Assembly: GCA_963728395.1 (NCBI GenBank)
Contig: CAVSJJ010000001.1
Coordinates: 124,001 to 188,000 of the forward strand
Reading direction: 5' to 3'
From: CAVSJJ01 sp963728395
GTDB lineage: Bacteria; Actinomycetota; Actinomycetes; Actinomycetales; Dermatophilaceae
Length of the DNA stretch: 64,000 nt
The notes beneath the pieces were generated by a model that saw only the letters and a list, made by a program, of their open reading frames with translations, was not told the origin of the DNA and did not search any database. Below are positions 53,011 through 61,770 of the stretch, one piece after another; the stretch's first letter is position 1, and each line of letters begins with the position of its first letter. The translations under genes were made by a program, and so were the position numbers.

Positions 53011-53025
53011 CGAACATCTGTTCGA
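53011..53025. promoter_or_regulatory. LexA-binding SOS box upstream of recA
   Basis: CGAACATCTGTTCG at 53011-53024 is a near-perfect SOS palindrome, 173 bp upstream of the recA start and further out than the PafBC-type promoter. This is the same arrangement as the two recA promoters of mycobacteria. Confidence 0.88.
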
Positions 53026-53098
53026 TCCCGGTTCCCACGACCGGCGACACGCCGGTGTCCACCTCCGCGACGAGGGGCTCCGCGGCCAGCCCGGTTGG

Positions 53099-53138
53099 GT
53101 CCGCGTCGCCGGTCGCCAGGGCGACCGGCGACGCGGAC
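53099..53138 (-). terminator. perfect 19-bp stem after the DUF427 gene
   Basis: Arms 53099-53117 and 53120-53138 are perfectly complementary with a 2-base gap. The hairpin starts eight bases past the DUF427 stop codon. Together with the promoter elements it accounts for the 307-bp gap 52839-53145. Confidence 0.8.
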
Positions 53139-53145
53139 ACAGGGG

Positions 53146-53652
53146 CTACCAGCCCGTCGTGCCCGGCTCCCCCTTGACCGGACCGGCGATGCGGGAGGTC
53201 ATCCAGCCTCCGTAGAAGCCGCCGGGCTGCGCCTCGACCCGCTCGTCGTCGACGAGGCAGGCCTGGACCCGGCCGGGATAGACGGCCACCCGGTCGCGGA
53301 GCACGGCATACGGCCGGGCCGGCTCGGGGTAGCCCCAGGCCGCCTCTGGTGCGACGACGTCGCCGGCCACGATGTCGGCATACACCGCCCGGCCCTTCCA
53401 CTCGCAGAACGAGGATCCTGCTGCCCGGCGCAGCGAGCCGGGCATGAAGGAGGAGAGGGGCAGGTAGTACGTCGGCGGGTGGCTCGTCTCCAGGACCCGG
53501 TATGCCGCCTCGGCGCACCCCTGCGTGTCGGCCACCGTCCGCCCGCCGAGGACGACCCGGAGCCGCTGGGACACCTCCTCGACCCGCGGCGGCCGGGGGT
53601 AGTCCCACACCGACTCCTGGCCCGGGCCGGGCTCGATCCGTCGTGGTCTCAT
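53146..53652 (-). CDS. DUF427 domain protein
   Basis: Conserved 168-aa protein of unknown function. The DUF427 core reads LRVVLGGRTVADTQGCAEAAYRVLETSHPPTYYLPLSSF, then FCEWKGRAVYADIVAGDVVAPEAAWGYPEPARPYAVLRDRVAVYPG. The EWKG motif is the family hallmark. Three octamer copies fall in the gene (53304, 53376, 53500). It lies between the ABC transporter and recA on the same strand, with terminators on both sides, so it is transcribed alone. Confidence 0.92.
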   Translation of the reverse strand: MRPRRIEPGPGQESVWDYPRPPRVEEVSQRLRVVLGGRTVADTQGCAEAAYRVLETSHPPTYYLPLSSFMPGSLRRAAGSSFCEWKGRAVYADIVAGDVVAPEAAWGYPEPARPYAVLRDRVAVYPGRVQACLVDDERVEAQPGGFYGGWMTSRIAGPVKGEPGTTGW

Positions 53653-53835
53653 CGGGCTCCTTCGTCGGGTCCGGACGTGGAGGGCGAAGTGGCTGGTGCC
53701 CGGTTGCGGGGTGCCCCGCTGCCCTCTCCTCGGGGTGGGTGTGCCGCGACGACCGACCCGATGGCAACGGTAGGCGGGTCCTGGGCCGGAGAGCGGACGC
53801 CGTGGAAGGTGAGCGACCCGAGCCAGGCTAGACAA

Positions 53836-53878
53836 ACACCCGCCTGGCAAGACAAAAGAACCCTTGCCAAGCGGGTGT
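53836..53878 (-). terminator. terminator of the ABC transporter operon
   Basis: A 16-bp stem with one mismatch (53836-53851 with 53863-53878) has an A-rich 11-nt loop. On the minus strand it is followed by TTTGTCT, the nearest thing to a U-tract in the window. Confidence 0.8.
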
Positions 53879-53943
53879 GTCGTGCATCGGGCGGGAAAGT
53901 CGAGGGCGAGCGCGGGGAGGGTGCGCCGGGGGGCCCGGGGCGA

Positions 53944-54786
53944 TCAGGAGAGCAGGAGGCGCTCGAGTCGCCGGGCGGTGCCGACCACCCCGAACAGGCC
54001 GAGGGCGAGGAGGTAGCCGACGTGGGCGAGCAGGCCCCACCCCACCTCACCGAGCATGAGGCCGCGCTCCAGCGCGACGCCGTGGTAGAGCGGGGTGGCC
54101 CGGACGAACCACTGGAGGGCGTCGGGGTAGGTCGCCAGCGGGAAGAAGGTCGCCGAGAACAGGAACATCGGCTGGATGGCGAGGGTGACGTAGTCGAAGT
54201 CGACCCAGCCGCGCATGAACGTCGTCGCGAACATCCCGACGGCGGCGAAGGCGAATCCGATGAAGACGGCCCCCGGCACAGCGAGCAGCGCCCACCAGGA
54301 GTGAACCGCGCCGACGAGCATCGCGACGAGGAGGAAGGCGCTCGAGTAGAGCCCGCCGCGCAGCAGCGACCAGGACACCTCGCCGACGGCGATGTCGCGC
54401 GGCCCGAGCGGCGTGGCGAGCATCGAGTCGTAGAGCTTGGCGTACTTCAGCTTGAAGAAGACGTTGTAGGTGCTGTCGAAGACCGCGCCGTTCATCGCCG
54501 ACGCCGCGAGCAGGGCCGGGGCGACGAACGTCGCATAGGGCACCTCCGCCCCGCCGGGCGTCGTCACGGTCCGGACGAGCGCGCCGATGCCGACACCGAG
54601 GCTGAACAGGTAGAAGACCGGCTCGGCGAACCCGGTGACGAGGGCGATCCAACCGTGCCGGAAGGCCACGACGTTGCGCTCGAGCACGCGCCGTCCCAGC
54701 CCGGCACCGGCAGGCATCGGGACGAGCGTGGACAGTCGGCTCACCCAGGCCGGCGGGGCCTTGGCAGGCGGGGTCGTGACGATCAT
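53944..54786 (-). CDS. ABC transporter permease, second subunit (drug/lipid export type)
   Basis: ABC-2 type membrane protein of 280 aa with six predicted helices. The landmark WIALVTGFAEPVFYLFSLGVGIGAL is followed by STYNVFFKLKYAKLYDSMLATPLGPRDIAVGEVSWSLLRGGLYS and QPMFLFSATFFPLATYPDALQWFVRATPLYHGVAL. It resembles NodJ/DrrB-like exporters. The ATG overlaps the stop codon of the first permease by four bases. Confidence 0.93.
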   Translation of the reverse strand: MIVTTPPAKAPPAWVSRLSTLVPMPAGAGLGRRVLERNVVAFRHGWIALVTGFAEPVFYLFSLGVGIGALVRTVTTPGGAEVPYATFVAPALLAASAMNGAVFDSTYNVFFKLKYAKLYDSMLATPLGPRDIAVGEVSWSLLRGGLYSSAFLLVAMLVGAVHSWWALLAVPGAVFIGFAFAAVGMFATTFMRGWVDFDYVTLAIQPMFLFSATFFPLATYPDALQWFVRATPLYHGVALERGLMLGEVGWGLLAHVGYLLALGLFGVVGTARRLERLLLS

Positions 54787-55631
54787 GGGGTCAGCCGCCT
54801 CGTGAAGATCCGGACCGCGGCGAACCAGCCGCCGACGACGAACGCGACGAGCACGGTGACGTGGAGCAGCGCCCAGCCGAGGGCGAGCCCACCGGTCGCC
54901 GCCCCGCGGGAAAGCTCGACCCCGTGCCAGAGCGGGGTCGCCCAGGCGATCGGCCGCATCCACGCCGGCAGTTGGGAGACGGGGAAGAAGGTGCCGGAGA
55001 AGAGCATCAGCGGGGTGAGGACCATCCGGAAGAGGATGTTGAAGCCGTCGTCGCCGGTCTGCTTGCCGGTGTAGGCGAAGATCGGCACGGCGAAGGCGAG
55101 CCCGGTCAGCACCCCGATCGGGATGGTGAGCAGCGCCTCCCACGAGGAGAACCCCCGGAAGAGCGCCGCGACGGCGACGAAGATCGTCGTCCCGAGGGTG
55201 AGGTGACCCACGACCGCCGCGAGATGGCCGCGGAGCACCTCGCTCACCCGCAGTGGCGTGGCGAGCATCGAGTGGTACATGCGGTTCCACTTGATGTACG
55301 AGAAGACCTGGTAGGTCGACTCCCCCATCGCGATCCACATCGCCTGGGTCGCGACGATCCCGGGGACGACGAAGTTCAGGTAGCTCGTGCCGTCGACCCC
55401 CCCGGCCCGGTCATCGACGAGGGACCCCAGGCCGAGACCCATCGACAGCAGGAACAGCAGCGGCGAGAGGAACCGGCCGATGATCGACCCGCGCCACGTC
55501 CGCCGGTAGACGGTGGCGAAGTACTCGAGCGGCCCGAGGAGCCGCTCCGCGGGCGCGAGCGGTCGCCGGACGCCGTGCACCAGCCGGGAGCGGAGCGTCT
55601 CACCGGCGAGACGGGGTTCGTCGAGAGCCAT
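54783..55631 (-). CDS. ABC transporter permease, first subunit
   Basis: ABC-2 type permease of 282 aa, paralogous to its neighbour. It carries LEYFATVYRRTWRGSIIGRFLSPLLFLLSMGLGLGSL, FSYIKWNRMYHSMLATPLRVSEVLRGHLAAVVGHL and PLMLFSGTFFPVSQLPAWMRPIAWATPLWHGVEL. Its start overlaps the ATPase stop codon by one base. The two unequal permeases probably form a heterodimeric channel. Confidence 0.93.
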   Translation of the reverse strand: MALDEPRLAGETLRSRLVHGVRRPLAPAERLLGPLEYFATVYRRTWRGSIIGRFLSPLLFLLSMGLGLGSLVDDRAGGVDGTSYLNFVVPGIVATQAMWIAMGESTYQVFSYIKWNRMYHSMLATPLRVSEVLRGHLAAVVGHLTLGTTIFVAVAALFRGFSSWEALLTIPIGVLTGLAFAVPIFAYTGKQTGDDGFNILFRMVLTPLMLFSGTFFPVSQLPAWMRPIAWATPLWHGVELSRGAATGGLALGWALLHVTVLVAFVVGGWFAAVRIFTRRLTP

Positions 55632-56560
55632 CAGTCGACCAGCGTCCGGCCGGTGAGGTGGAGGAAGACGTCCTCGAGCGTCGAGCGGCGCACCAGCGAG
55701 GACAGCGGCTCGACGCCCCGGGCGTGGATCGTCGCCATCGCAGCCTCCCCGTCGTCGGCGTAGACGAGCAGCCGGTCCGGCAGCACCTCGAGGCGCTCGC
55801 CGACGCCGCTGACCTGGTCGGCGTGGTGGGCGTGGTCGTCGACGTCGAAGCGCAACTCGACGACCTCGCGGGTGGAGTACTCGGCGATGAGGGCCCGCGG
55901 GGAGCCCTCGGCGACGATCCGTCCGCCGTCCATGACGACGAGCCGGTCGCACAGCTGCTCGGCCTCGTCCATGTAGTGGGTCGTGATGACGAGGGTGACG
56001 CCCTGGCGTTTGAGCCGGAACAGCCGGTCCCAGAGGATGTGCCGGGCCTGCGGGTCCAGCCCCGTCGTCGGCTCGTCGAGGAGGAGCAGCTCGGGGTTGT
56101 TGATGAGCGACCGGGCGATGGTGAGCCGGCGCTTCATCCCGCCGGAGAGCGGCTCGACCCGGTCGCCGCGGCGCTCGGTGAGCTGGGCGAAGTCGAGCAG
56201 CTCGGCGGCCCGGGCGCGCACCTCACGCCGGGTGAGGCCGAAGAACCGGCCGTAGATCCACAGGTTCTCCTCGACCGACAGCTCCTCGTCGAGGTTGTCG
56301 GTCTGCGGGCAGGAGCCGAGCCGGGCCCGGATCGCCGGTCCGTCCGTGGCCGGGTCGAGGCCGAAGATCCGCAGCTCGCCCTCGGTGGCCGGCGAGACCG
56401 CGCCGACCATCCGCATCGTCGAGGACTTGCCGGCGCCGTTGGGGCCGAGGAAGCCGAACGCCTCACCGCGTCGGACGTCGACGTCGATGGCGTCGACGGC
56501 CGTGAAGGCGCCGAAGCGCTTGGTCAGCGCCCGGGCGCTGAGGAGGACGTCGTCGCTCAC
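55631..56560 (-). CDS. ABC transporter ATP-binding protein (NodI/DrrA-like)
   Basis: ATPase of 309 aa driving the two permeases. Walker A is GPNGAGKSS, Q-loop CPQTDNLDEELSVEENL, signature LSGGMKRRLTIARSLI, Walker B LLLLDEPTTGLDP and H-loop ITTHYMDEAEQLC. A C-terminal DUF4162-like part follows. Start GTG 56560 with TAGCGT seven bases upstream. The exported substrate is unknown; resistance to a polyketide-like drug or lipid export are both possible. Confidence 0.95.
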   Translation of the reverse strand: MSDDVLLSARALTKRFGAFTAVDAIDVDVRRGEAFGFLGPNGAGKSSTMRMVGAVSPATEGELRIFGLDPATDGPAIRARLGSCPQTDNLDEELSVEENLWIYGRFFGLTRREVRARAAELLDFAQLTERRGDRVEPLSGGMKRRLTIARSLINNPELLLLDEPTTGLDPQARHILWDRLFRLKRQGVTLVITTHYMDEAEQLCDRLVVMDGGRIVAEGSPRALIAEYSTREVVELRFDVDDHAHHADQVSGVGERLEVLPDRLLVYADDGEAAMATIHARGVEPLSSLVRRSTLEDVFLHLTGRTLVD

Positions 56561-56639
56561 CCGGCCGACGCTACCCGGCGAGGGCGACGGCCCCATCCTG
56601 CTTTCCGGCGCGCCGCCGACCCGGGCGGGGAGCCGACCG

Positions 56640-56668
56640 GGTATGCCGCGGCGGACCGGCGGCATACC
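56640..56668 (-). terminator. hairpin of two inverted octamers after DUF3046
   Basis: GGTATGCCGC (56640-56649) and GCGGCATACC (56659-56668) are perfect 10-bp arms, four bases past the DUF3046 stop codon. Confidence 0.7.
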
Positions 56669-56671
56669 GGG

Positions 56672-56896
56672 TCACCGGCGCCGGTGGGCCTGGTCGTGGC
56701 CGAGGCGGCGCTCCTCCGGGACGTCCATGTCGTCGCACAGGGCGAGCCACACGGTGCGGGGCTTCTCCCCCGCATCGAGCGCCTCGTCGGCGGTCCGGCC
56801 GCCGAGTGCCCCGAGGACGTGGGTCCGGGCGAGCAGCCGGGCGTAGGAGGCGCCGAACTCCTCCTCCATGAGGGTCCAGAACTCCGAGAGGCGCAT
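56672..56896 (-). CDS. DUF3046 small protein
   Basis: A 74-aa actinobacterial protein of unknown function (MRLSEFWTLMEEEFGASYARLLARTHVLGALGGRTADEALDAGEKPRTVWLALCDDMDVPEERRLG). In many actinobacteria it lies immediately upstream of recA. Here the ABC transporter and DUF427 genes intervene. The N-terminal helix and the VWLALCDDMDVP end are the conserved parts. Confidence 0.93.
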   Translation of the reverse strand: MRLSEFWTLMEEEFGASYARLLARTHVLGALGGRTADEALDAGEKPRTVWLALCDDMDVPEERRLGHDQAHRRR

Positions 56897-56944
56897 CCGG
56901 GCAGTCTAGGCATCCGGCCCGTCGCCCTCGCAGGACACCCGGCG

Positions 56945-56967
56945 CTGTCGGTCCGGGATGAGAGGCT
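56945..56967 (+). promoter_or_regulatory. possible PafBC-type promoter of lhr
   Basis: CTGTCGGTC, eight bases, GAGGCT resembles TTGTCRGTG-N8-TAGNNT with exact spacing and three mismatches. The ATG of lhr follows nine bases later. lhr is damage-induced in mycobacteria, which makes the match credible. Confidence 0.45.
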
Positions 56968-56976
56968 GGGTCGACG

Positions 56977-59900
56977 ATGATCGCCACCACCGACGGCACG
57001 GCCGGGCCAGACGGTCCGGACGCCGTCCTCGACCGGTTCTCCCCCGCGACGGCCGCCTGGTTCCGTGGGAGTTTCAGCGCGCCCACCGCAGCCCAGGCGG
57101 GGGCCTGGGCGGCGATCAGCTCCGGCCACCATGCCCTCGTCGTCGCTCCGACAGGATCCGGCAAGACGCTCTCGGCGTTCCTCTGGGCGCTGGACCGGCT
57201 TGCCGCCGAGCCGCCCCCGGTCGAGCGGCTGCGGCGGTGCCGGGTCCTCTACATCTCGCCGATGAAGGCGCTGGCCGTCGATGTCGAGCGCAACCTCCGC
57301 TCCCCCCTCGTCGGCATCGGCCACGCCGCAACCCGGCTCGGCCTCCCCGTGCCCGACACGACGGTGTCCGTCCGCTCCGGCGACACCCCGGCCGACCAGC
57401 GACGGGCCTTCGCGCGGACCCCGACCGACGTCCTCATCACGACGCCCGAGTCGCTCTTCCTCCTGCTCACCTCGGCGGCCCGCGAGGCCTTGGCCGGGGT
57501 CGAGACCGTCATCGTCGACGAGATCCACGCCCTCGCCGGGACCAAGCGCGGTACCCACCTCGCCCTCTCCCTCGAGCGGCTCGACGCGCTCCTCGACCGA
57601 CCGGCCCAGCGGGTCGGGCTCTCGGCGACCGTGCGCCCCGTCGAGGAGGTCGCCCGCTACCTCGCCGGGGGCCGCCCGGTCGAGGTCGTCCAGCCGCCGG
57701 CCGAGAAGGAATGGGACCTCGAGGTGGTCGTCCCGGTCCCCGACATGACCGAGTTGGGCGAGCCGACCGGGGACCTCTCGGGTGCCGCCTCCGGTGCCGA
57801 GCGGCGCGCCTCGATCTGGCCGCACGTCGAGGAACGGATCGTCGACCTCGTCGCCGGGCACCGCTCGACCCTCGTCTTCGCCAACAGCCGGCGGCTCGCC
57901 GAGCGGCTCACCGCCCGGCTCAACGAGCTCTGGGACGAGCGGCTCGCGGCCGCGCAGGCCGCCGACGCCGAGCCGGACGCGAGCGGTATGCCGATGGCGG
58001 GCCCCCGGCGTACCGGTCTCGTCGCGGGCGGGCGCACCCCCGCCGAGCTCATGGCCCAGTCCGGGTCCAGCCACGGCGCACCGCCGGTCCTCGCCCGGGC
58101 GCACCACGGGTCGGTGAGCAAGGAGGCACGGGCGCAGATCGAGGAGGAGCTGAAGTCCGGCCGGCTCCCGGCCGTCGTCGCGACGAGCAGCCTCGAACTC
58201 GGCATCGACATGGGAGCGGTCGACCTCGTCGTCCAGGTCGAGTCCCCGCCCTCGGTCGCCTCCGGGCTGCAGCGGGTCGGCCGGGCCGGCCACCAGGTCG
58301 GCGCGGTGAGCCACGGCGTCCTCTTCCCCAAGTTCCGCGGCGATCTCGTCCAGACCGCCGTCGTGGTGGAGCGGATGCGGGCCGGCGCCATCGAGGCCCT
58401 GTCGGTCCCTGCGAACCCGCTCGACGTCCTCGCCCAGCACGTCGTCGCCATGTGCGCGCTCGAGGACTGGACCGTCGACGACGTCCATGACCTCGTCCGA
58501 CGGGCCGCCCCCTTCGCGACCCTCACCCGCACCGTCCTGGAGTCCGTCCTCGACATGCTCGCCGGGCGCTACCCCAGCGACGAGTTCGCCGAGCTGCGCC
58601 CCCGCCTCGTGTGGGACCGGCTCGCCGACACCCTCACCGGTCGACGCGGCGCTCAGCGGCTCGCGGTGACGAGCGGCGGCACCATCCCCGACCGCGGCCT
58701 GTATGCCGTATTCCTCGCCACCGGCGAGGGACCCGGCCGGCGGGTCGGCGAGCTCGACGAGGAGATGGTCTACGAGTCCAGGGTCGGCGACCTGTTCACC
58801 CTCGGGACCTCGACCTGGCGGATCGAGGACATCACCCATGACCGGGTCCTCGTCACTCCCGCCCCCGGCCTGCCCGGCCGCCTGCCGTTCTGGAAGGGCG
58901 ACTCGCTCGGCCGCCCGGCCGAGCTGGGCCGAGCCGTCGGCGCCTTCGTCCGCGAGGTCCTCGCCCTCCCGGACGACGCCGCCCGCGCCCGGGTCCGCGA
59001 CGCCGGCCTCGACGGGTGGGCCGCGGACAACCTCGTCGGCTATCTCGCCGAGCAGCGCGAGGCGACCGGCCACGTCCCCGACGACACGACTCTCGTCGTC
59101 GAGCGGTTCCGCGACGAGCTCGGCGACTGGCGGGTCGCCATCCACAGCCCGTTCGGCGCCCCGATCCATGCCCCATGGGCACTCGCGGTCTCGGCCCGGA
59201 TGCGCGAGCGGTTCGGGGTCGACGTGCAGGCGATGCACGGCGACGACGGGATCGTCTTCCGGCTGCCGGACCTCGAGCTCGACGGCGACGGCCGTGACGT
59301 CGGCGCCGAGCTGCTCGAGCTGCTCACCCTGGAGCCGGACGAGGTCCACCCGCTCGTCACCGACGAGATCGGCGGCTCGGCCGTCTTCGCCGCCCGGTTC
59401 AGGGAGTGTGCCGCTCGGGCCCTGCTGCTCCCGCGCCGCAGGCCGGACCGTCGTCAGCCGCTCTGGCAACAGCGCCAGCGCGCCGCCCAGCTGCTCGAGG
59501 TGGCGAGCCGGTACCCCACCTTCCCCATCGTGCTCGAGGCCGTCCGCGAGGTCGTCCAGGACGTCTTCGACGTCCCCGGGCTGACGACGCTCATGCGCGA
59601 CCTCGAGGCCCGGCGGGTCCGGCTCGTCGAGGTCGAGAGCGCCCAGCCGAGCCCGTTCGCCCGGTCGCTGCTGTTCGGCTACGTCGCCCAGTTCCTCTAT
59701 GAGGGCGACAGCCCGCTGGCCGAGCGGCGGGCCGCGGCCCTGTCCCTCGATCCCGCGCTGCTCGCCGAGCTGCTCGGCACCGGCGAGGGGCTGGCGCTGC
59801 GCGACCTCCTGGACGCGGAGCAGATCGAGCGGACCGTCGCCGAGCTCCAGCGGTTGGTCCCGGAGCGGGCCTGCCGCGATGCCGAGGACGTCGCCGACCT

Positions 59901-61731
59901 GCTCCGCGCCCTCGGTCCGCTGCCCACCGAGGCGGTCCGGGCCAGGTGCGACGCCGCGGCGTCGGCCACCGCGGTCGGCGGGTGGCTCGTCGACCTCGAG
60001 GGCGGCCGCCGGCTGCTCCGGGTCGGGATCGCCGGGACGCAGCACTGGGCCTCGATCGAGGATGCCGCCCGGCTGCGCGACGCCCTCGGCACCTCGCTGC
60101 CCGTCGGCATCCCGCAGACCTTCCTCGAACCGGTCCCGGACCCGCTCGGCGACCTCGTCGCCCGGCACGCGCGCACCCACGGCCCGTTCCGCGCGGCCGA
60201 TGTCGCTGCGCGCTTCGGGATCGGCACGGCCGTCGCCGCCACCGCGCTCGCCCGCCTCGTCGCTCAGGGGCGGGTCGTCGAGGGCGAGTTCCTTCCCGGC
60301 GAGTCCGGCGCCACGGAGTTCTGCGACGCCGAGGTGCTGCGCCTGCTGCGCCGCCGCTCACTCGCCTCGCTGCGGGCCGAGGTCGAGCCGGTGACCACGG
60401 GCGACCTCGCCCGGTTCCTCCCCGCCTGGCAGGGGGTCGGCGAGGGCCTGCGCGGCCGTGAGGGGCTGCTGCGCGCCGTCGAGCAGCTGAGCGGCGCCGT
60501 CCTACCGGCCAGCGCCATCGAGACCCTGGTCCTGCCCGGCCGGGTCGCCGGGTACGCCCCTGCGCTCCTCGACGAGGTGATGGCCACCGGGGAGGTGCTC
60601 TGGTGCGGCCACGGCTCGCTCGCCGGCGACGACGGCTGGGTATCGCTCCACCTCGCCGACCAGGCCGCGCTCACCCTGCCCGAGCCGGCTGCGACCCCCG
60701 ATGCCTCGGCTCCGCTGCTCGGGGCTCTCTCCGGCGGCGGCGCGTACTTCTTCCGGACCCTCGCCGACACGGTCGGCTCGACCGATGACGCCGCCCTCGC
60801 GACCGGCCTGTGGGACCTCGTCTGGTCCGGGCACGTCACCGGTGACACCTTCGCGCCGGTCCGCGCCCTGCTCGCCGGGGGTCGCGCCGCGCACCGAGCC
60901 GCCCGCGGCGGCCCGCGCTCCGGGCGGTATGCCGGTCGACGGGGCGGCCTGGGTGCCCTCGGCGGCCGCCCACCGCGGCCGGCGATGCCCGGCCGCTCCG
61001 GCCCACCGACCGTCCTCGGCCGCTGGAGCCTGCTCCCGGGGCGCGACCTCGACCCGACCCGGCGCGCGTATGCCGTCGCCGAGCAGCTCCTCGACCGGCA
61101 CGGCGTGCTGACCCGCGGCGCCGTGACGGCCGAGGAGGTGCCCGGCGGGTTCGCCGCCGTGTACCGGGTGCTCGCGGCCGCCGAGGAGGCCGGCCGGGTC
61201 CGGCGGGGCTACTTCGTCGAGTCGCTCGGGGCCTCGCAGTTCGGCACGACCGGCGCAGTCGACCGGCTCCGCGGTGCCTCCCGCGGCACGCGCGATCGCG
61301 ATAGGGGGGCCAGCGCGCGGGCCACCGTCCTCGCCGCCTGCGATCCCGCCAACCCCTATGGAGCCGCGATCGGGTGGCCGGCACGGCCTGCCCGCGGCGC
61401 GGACGCAGCGGCCGGTGCGGATGCCCTCGGCGCTCGCACCGGCCACCAGCCCGGCCGCAAGGCCGGCGCCCTCGTCATCCTCGTCGACGGCGAGCTCGTC
61501 CTCTACGTCGAGCGTGGCGGGCGCACCCTGCTCTCCTGGGCCGAGGACGACGAGGCGCTGCAGGCGGCCGCCGACGCCCTGGCCCTCGCCGTGCGGGAGG
61601 GCGCTCTCGGCCGGCTCACCGTCGAGAAGGCCGACGGTGACCGCCTGCTCGGCTCCGACCACCCCCTCGTCGCCGCCCTCGAGGCCGCCGGGTTCCGCGC
61701 GACCCCCCGCGGGCTGCGGCTGCGCCGGTGA
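56977..61731 (+). CDS. lhr: ATP-dependent DNA helicase Lhr
   Basis: Large superfamily 2, 3'-5' helicase of DNA-damage response, 1584 aa, the full actinobacterial length. Walker A is APTGSGKT (57-64) and Walker B DEIH (181-184). TSSLELGIDMGAVDLVVQVESPPSVASGLQRVGRAGHQ carries motifs V-VI. A winged-helix/beta-barrel core follows, and the long C-terminal Lhr-CTD ends in LVILVDGELVLYVERGGRTLLSWAEDD. Four octamer copies lie in the gene. It is followed by nei2, forming a repair pair. Confidence 0.98.
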   Translation: MIATTDGTAGPDGPDAVLDRFSPATAAWFRGSFSAPTAAQAGAWAAISSGHHALVVAPTGSGKTLSAFLWALDRLAAEPPPVERLRRCRVLYISPMKALAVDVERNLRSPLVGIGHAATRLGLPVPDTTVSVRSGDTPADQRRAFARTPTDVLITTPESLFLLLTSAAREALAGVETVIVDEIHALAGTKRGTHLALSLERLDALLDRPAQRVGLSATVRPVEEVARYLAGGRPVEVVQPPAEKEWDLEVVVPVPDMTELGEPTGDLSGAASGAERRASIWPHVEERIVDLVAGHRSTLVFANSRRLAERLTARLNELWDERLAAAQAADAEPDASGMPMAGPRRTGLVAGGRTPAELMAQSGSSHGAPPVLARAHHGSVSKEARAQIEEELKSGRLPAVVATSSLELGIDMGAVDLVVQVESPPSVASGLQRVGRAGHQVGAVSHGVLFPKFRGDLVQTAVVVERMRAGAIEALSVPANPLDVLAQHVVAMCALEDWTVDDVHDLVRRAAPFATLTRTVLESVLDMLAGRYPSDEFAELRPRLVWDRLADTLTGRRGAQRLAVTSGGTIPDRGLYAVFLATGEGPGRRVGELDEEMVYESRVGDLFTLGTSTWRIEDITHDRVLVTPAPGLPGRLPFWKGDSLGRPAELGRAVGAFVREVLALPDDAARARVRDAGLDGWAADNLVGYLAEQREATGHVPDDTTLVVERFRDELGDWRVAIHSPFGAPIHAPWALAVSARMRERFGVDVQAMHGDDGIVFRLPDLELDGDGRDVGAELLELLTLEPDEVHPLVTDEIGGSAVFAARFRECAARALLLPRRRPDRRQPLWQQRQRAAQLLEVASRYPTFPIVLEAVREVVQDVFDVPGLTTLMRDLEARRVRLVEVESAQPSPFARSLLFGYVAQFLYEGDSPLAERRAAALSLDPALLAELLGTGEGLALRDLLDAEQIERTVAELQRLVPERACRDAEDVADLLRALGPLPTEAVRARCDAAASATAVGGWLVDLEGGRRLLRVGIAGTQHWASIEDAARLRDALGTSLPVGIPQTFLEPVPDPLGDLVARHARTHGPFRAADVAARFGIGTAVAATALARLVAQGRVVEGEFLPGESGATEFCDAEVLRLLRRRSLASLRAEVEPVTTGDLARFLPAWQGVGEGLRGREGLLRAVEQLSGAVLPASAIETLVLPGRVAGYAPALLDEVMATGEVLWCGHGSLAGDDGWVSLHLADQAALTLPEPAATPDASAPLLGALSGGGAYFFRTLADTVGSTDDAALATGLWDLVWSGHVTGDTFAPVRALLAGGRAAHRAARGGPRSGRYAGRRGGLGALGGRPPRPAMPGRSGPPTVLGRWSLLPGRDLDPTRRAYAVAEQLLDRHGVLTRGAVTAEEVPGGFAAVYRVLAAAEEAGRVRRGYFVESLGASQFGTTGAVDRLRGASRGTRDRDRGASARATVLAACDPANPYGAAIGWPARPARGADAAAGADALGARTGHQPGRKAGALVILVDGELVLYVERGGRTLLSWAEDDEALQAAADALALAVREGALGRLTVEKADGDRLLGSDHPLVAALEAAGFRATPRGLRLRR

Positions 61732-61770
61732 CCGGCCGTCCGGAACCGGCTCGTCCGGGCAGGAGGGACG

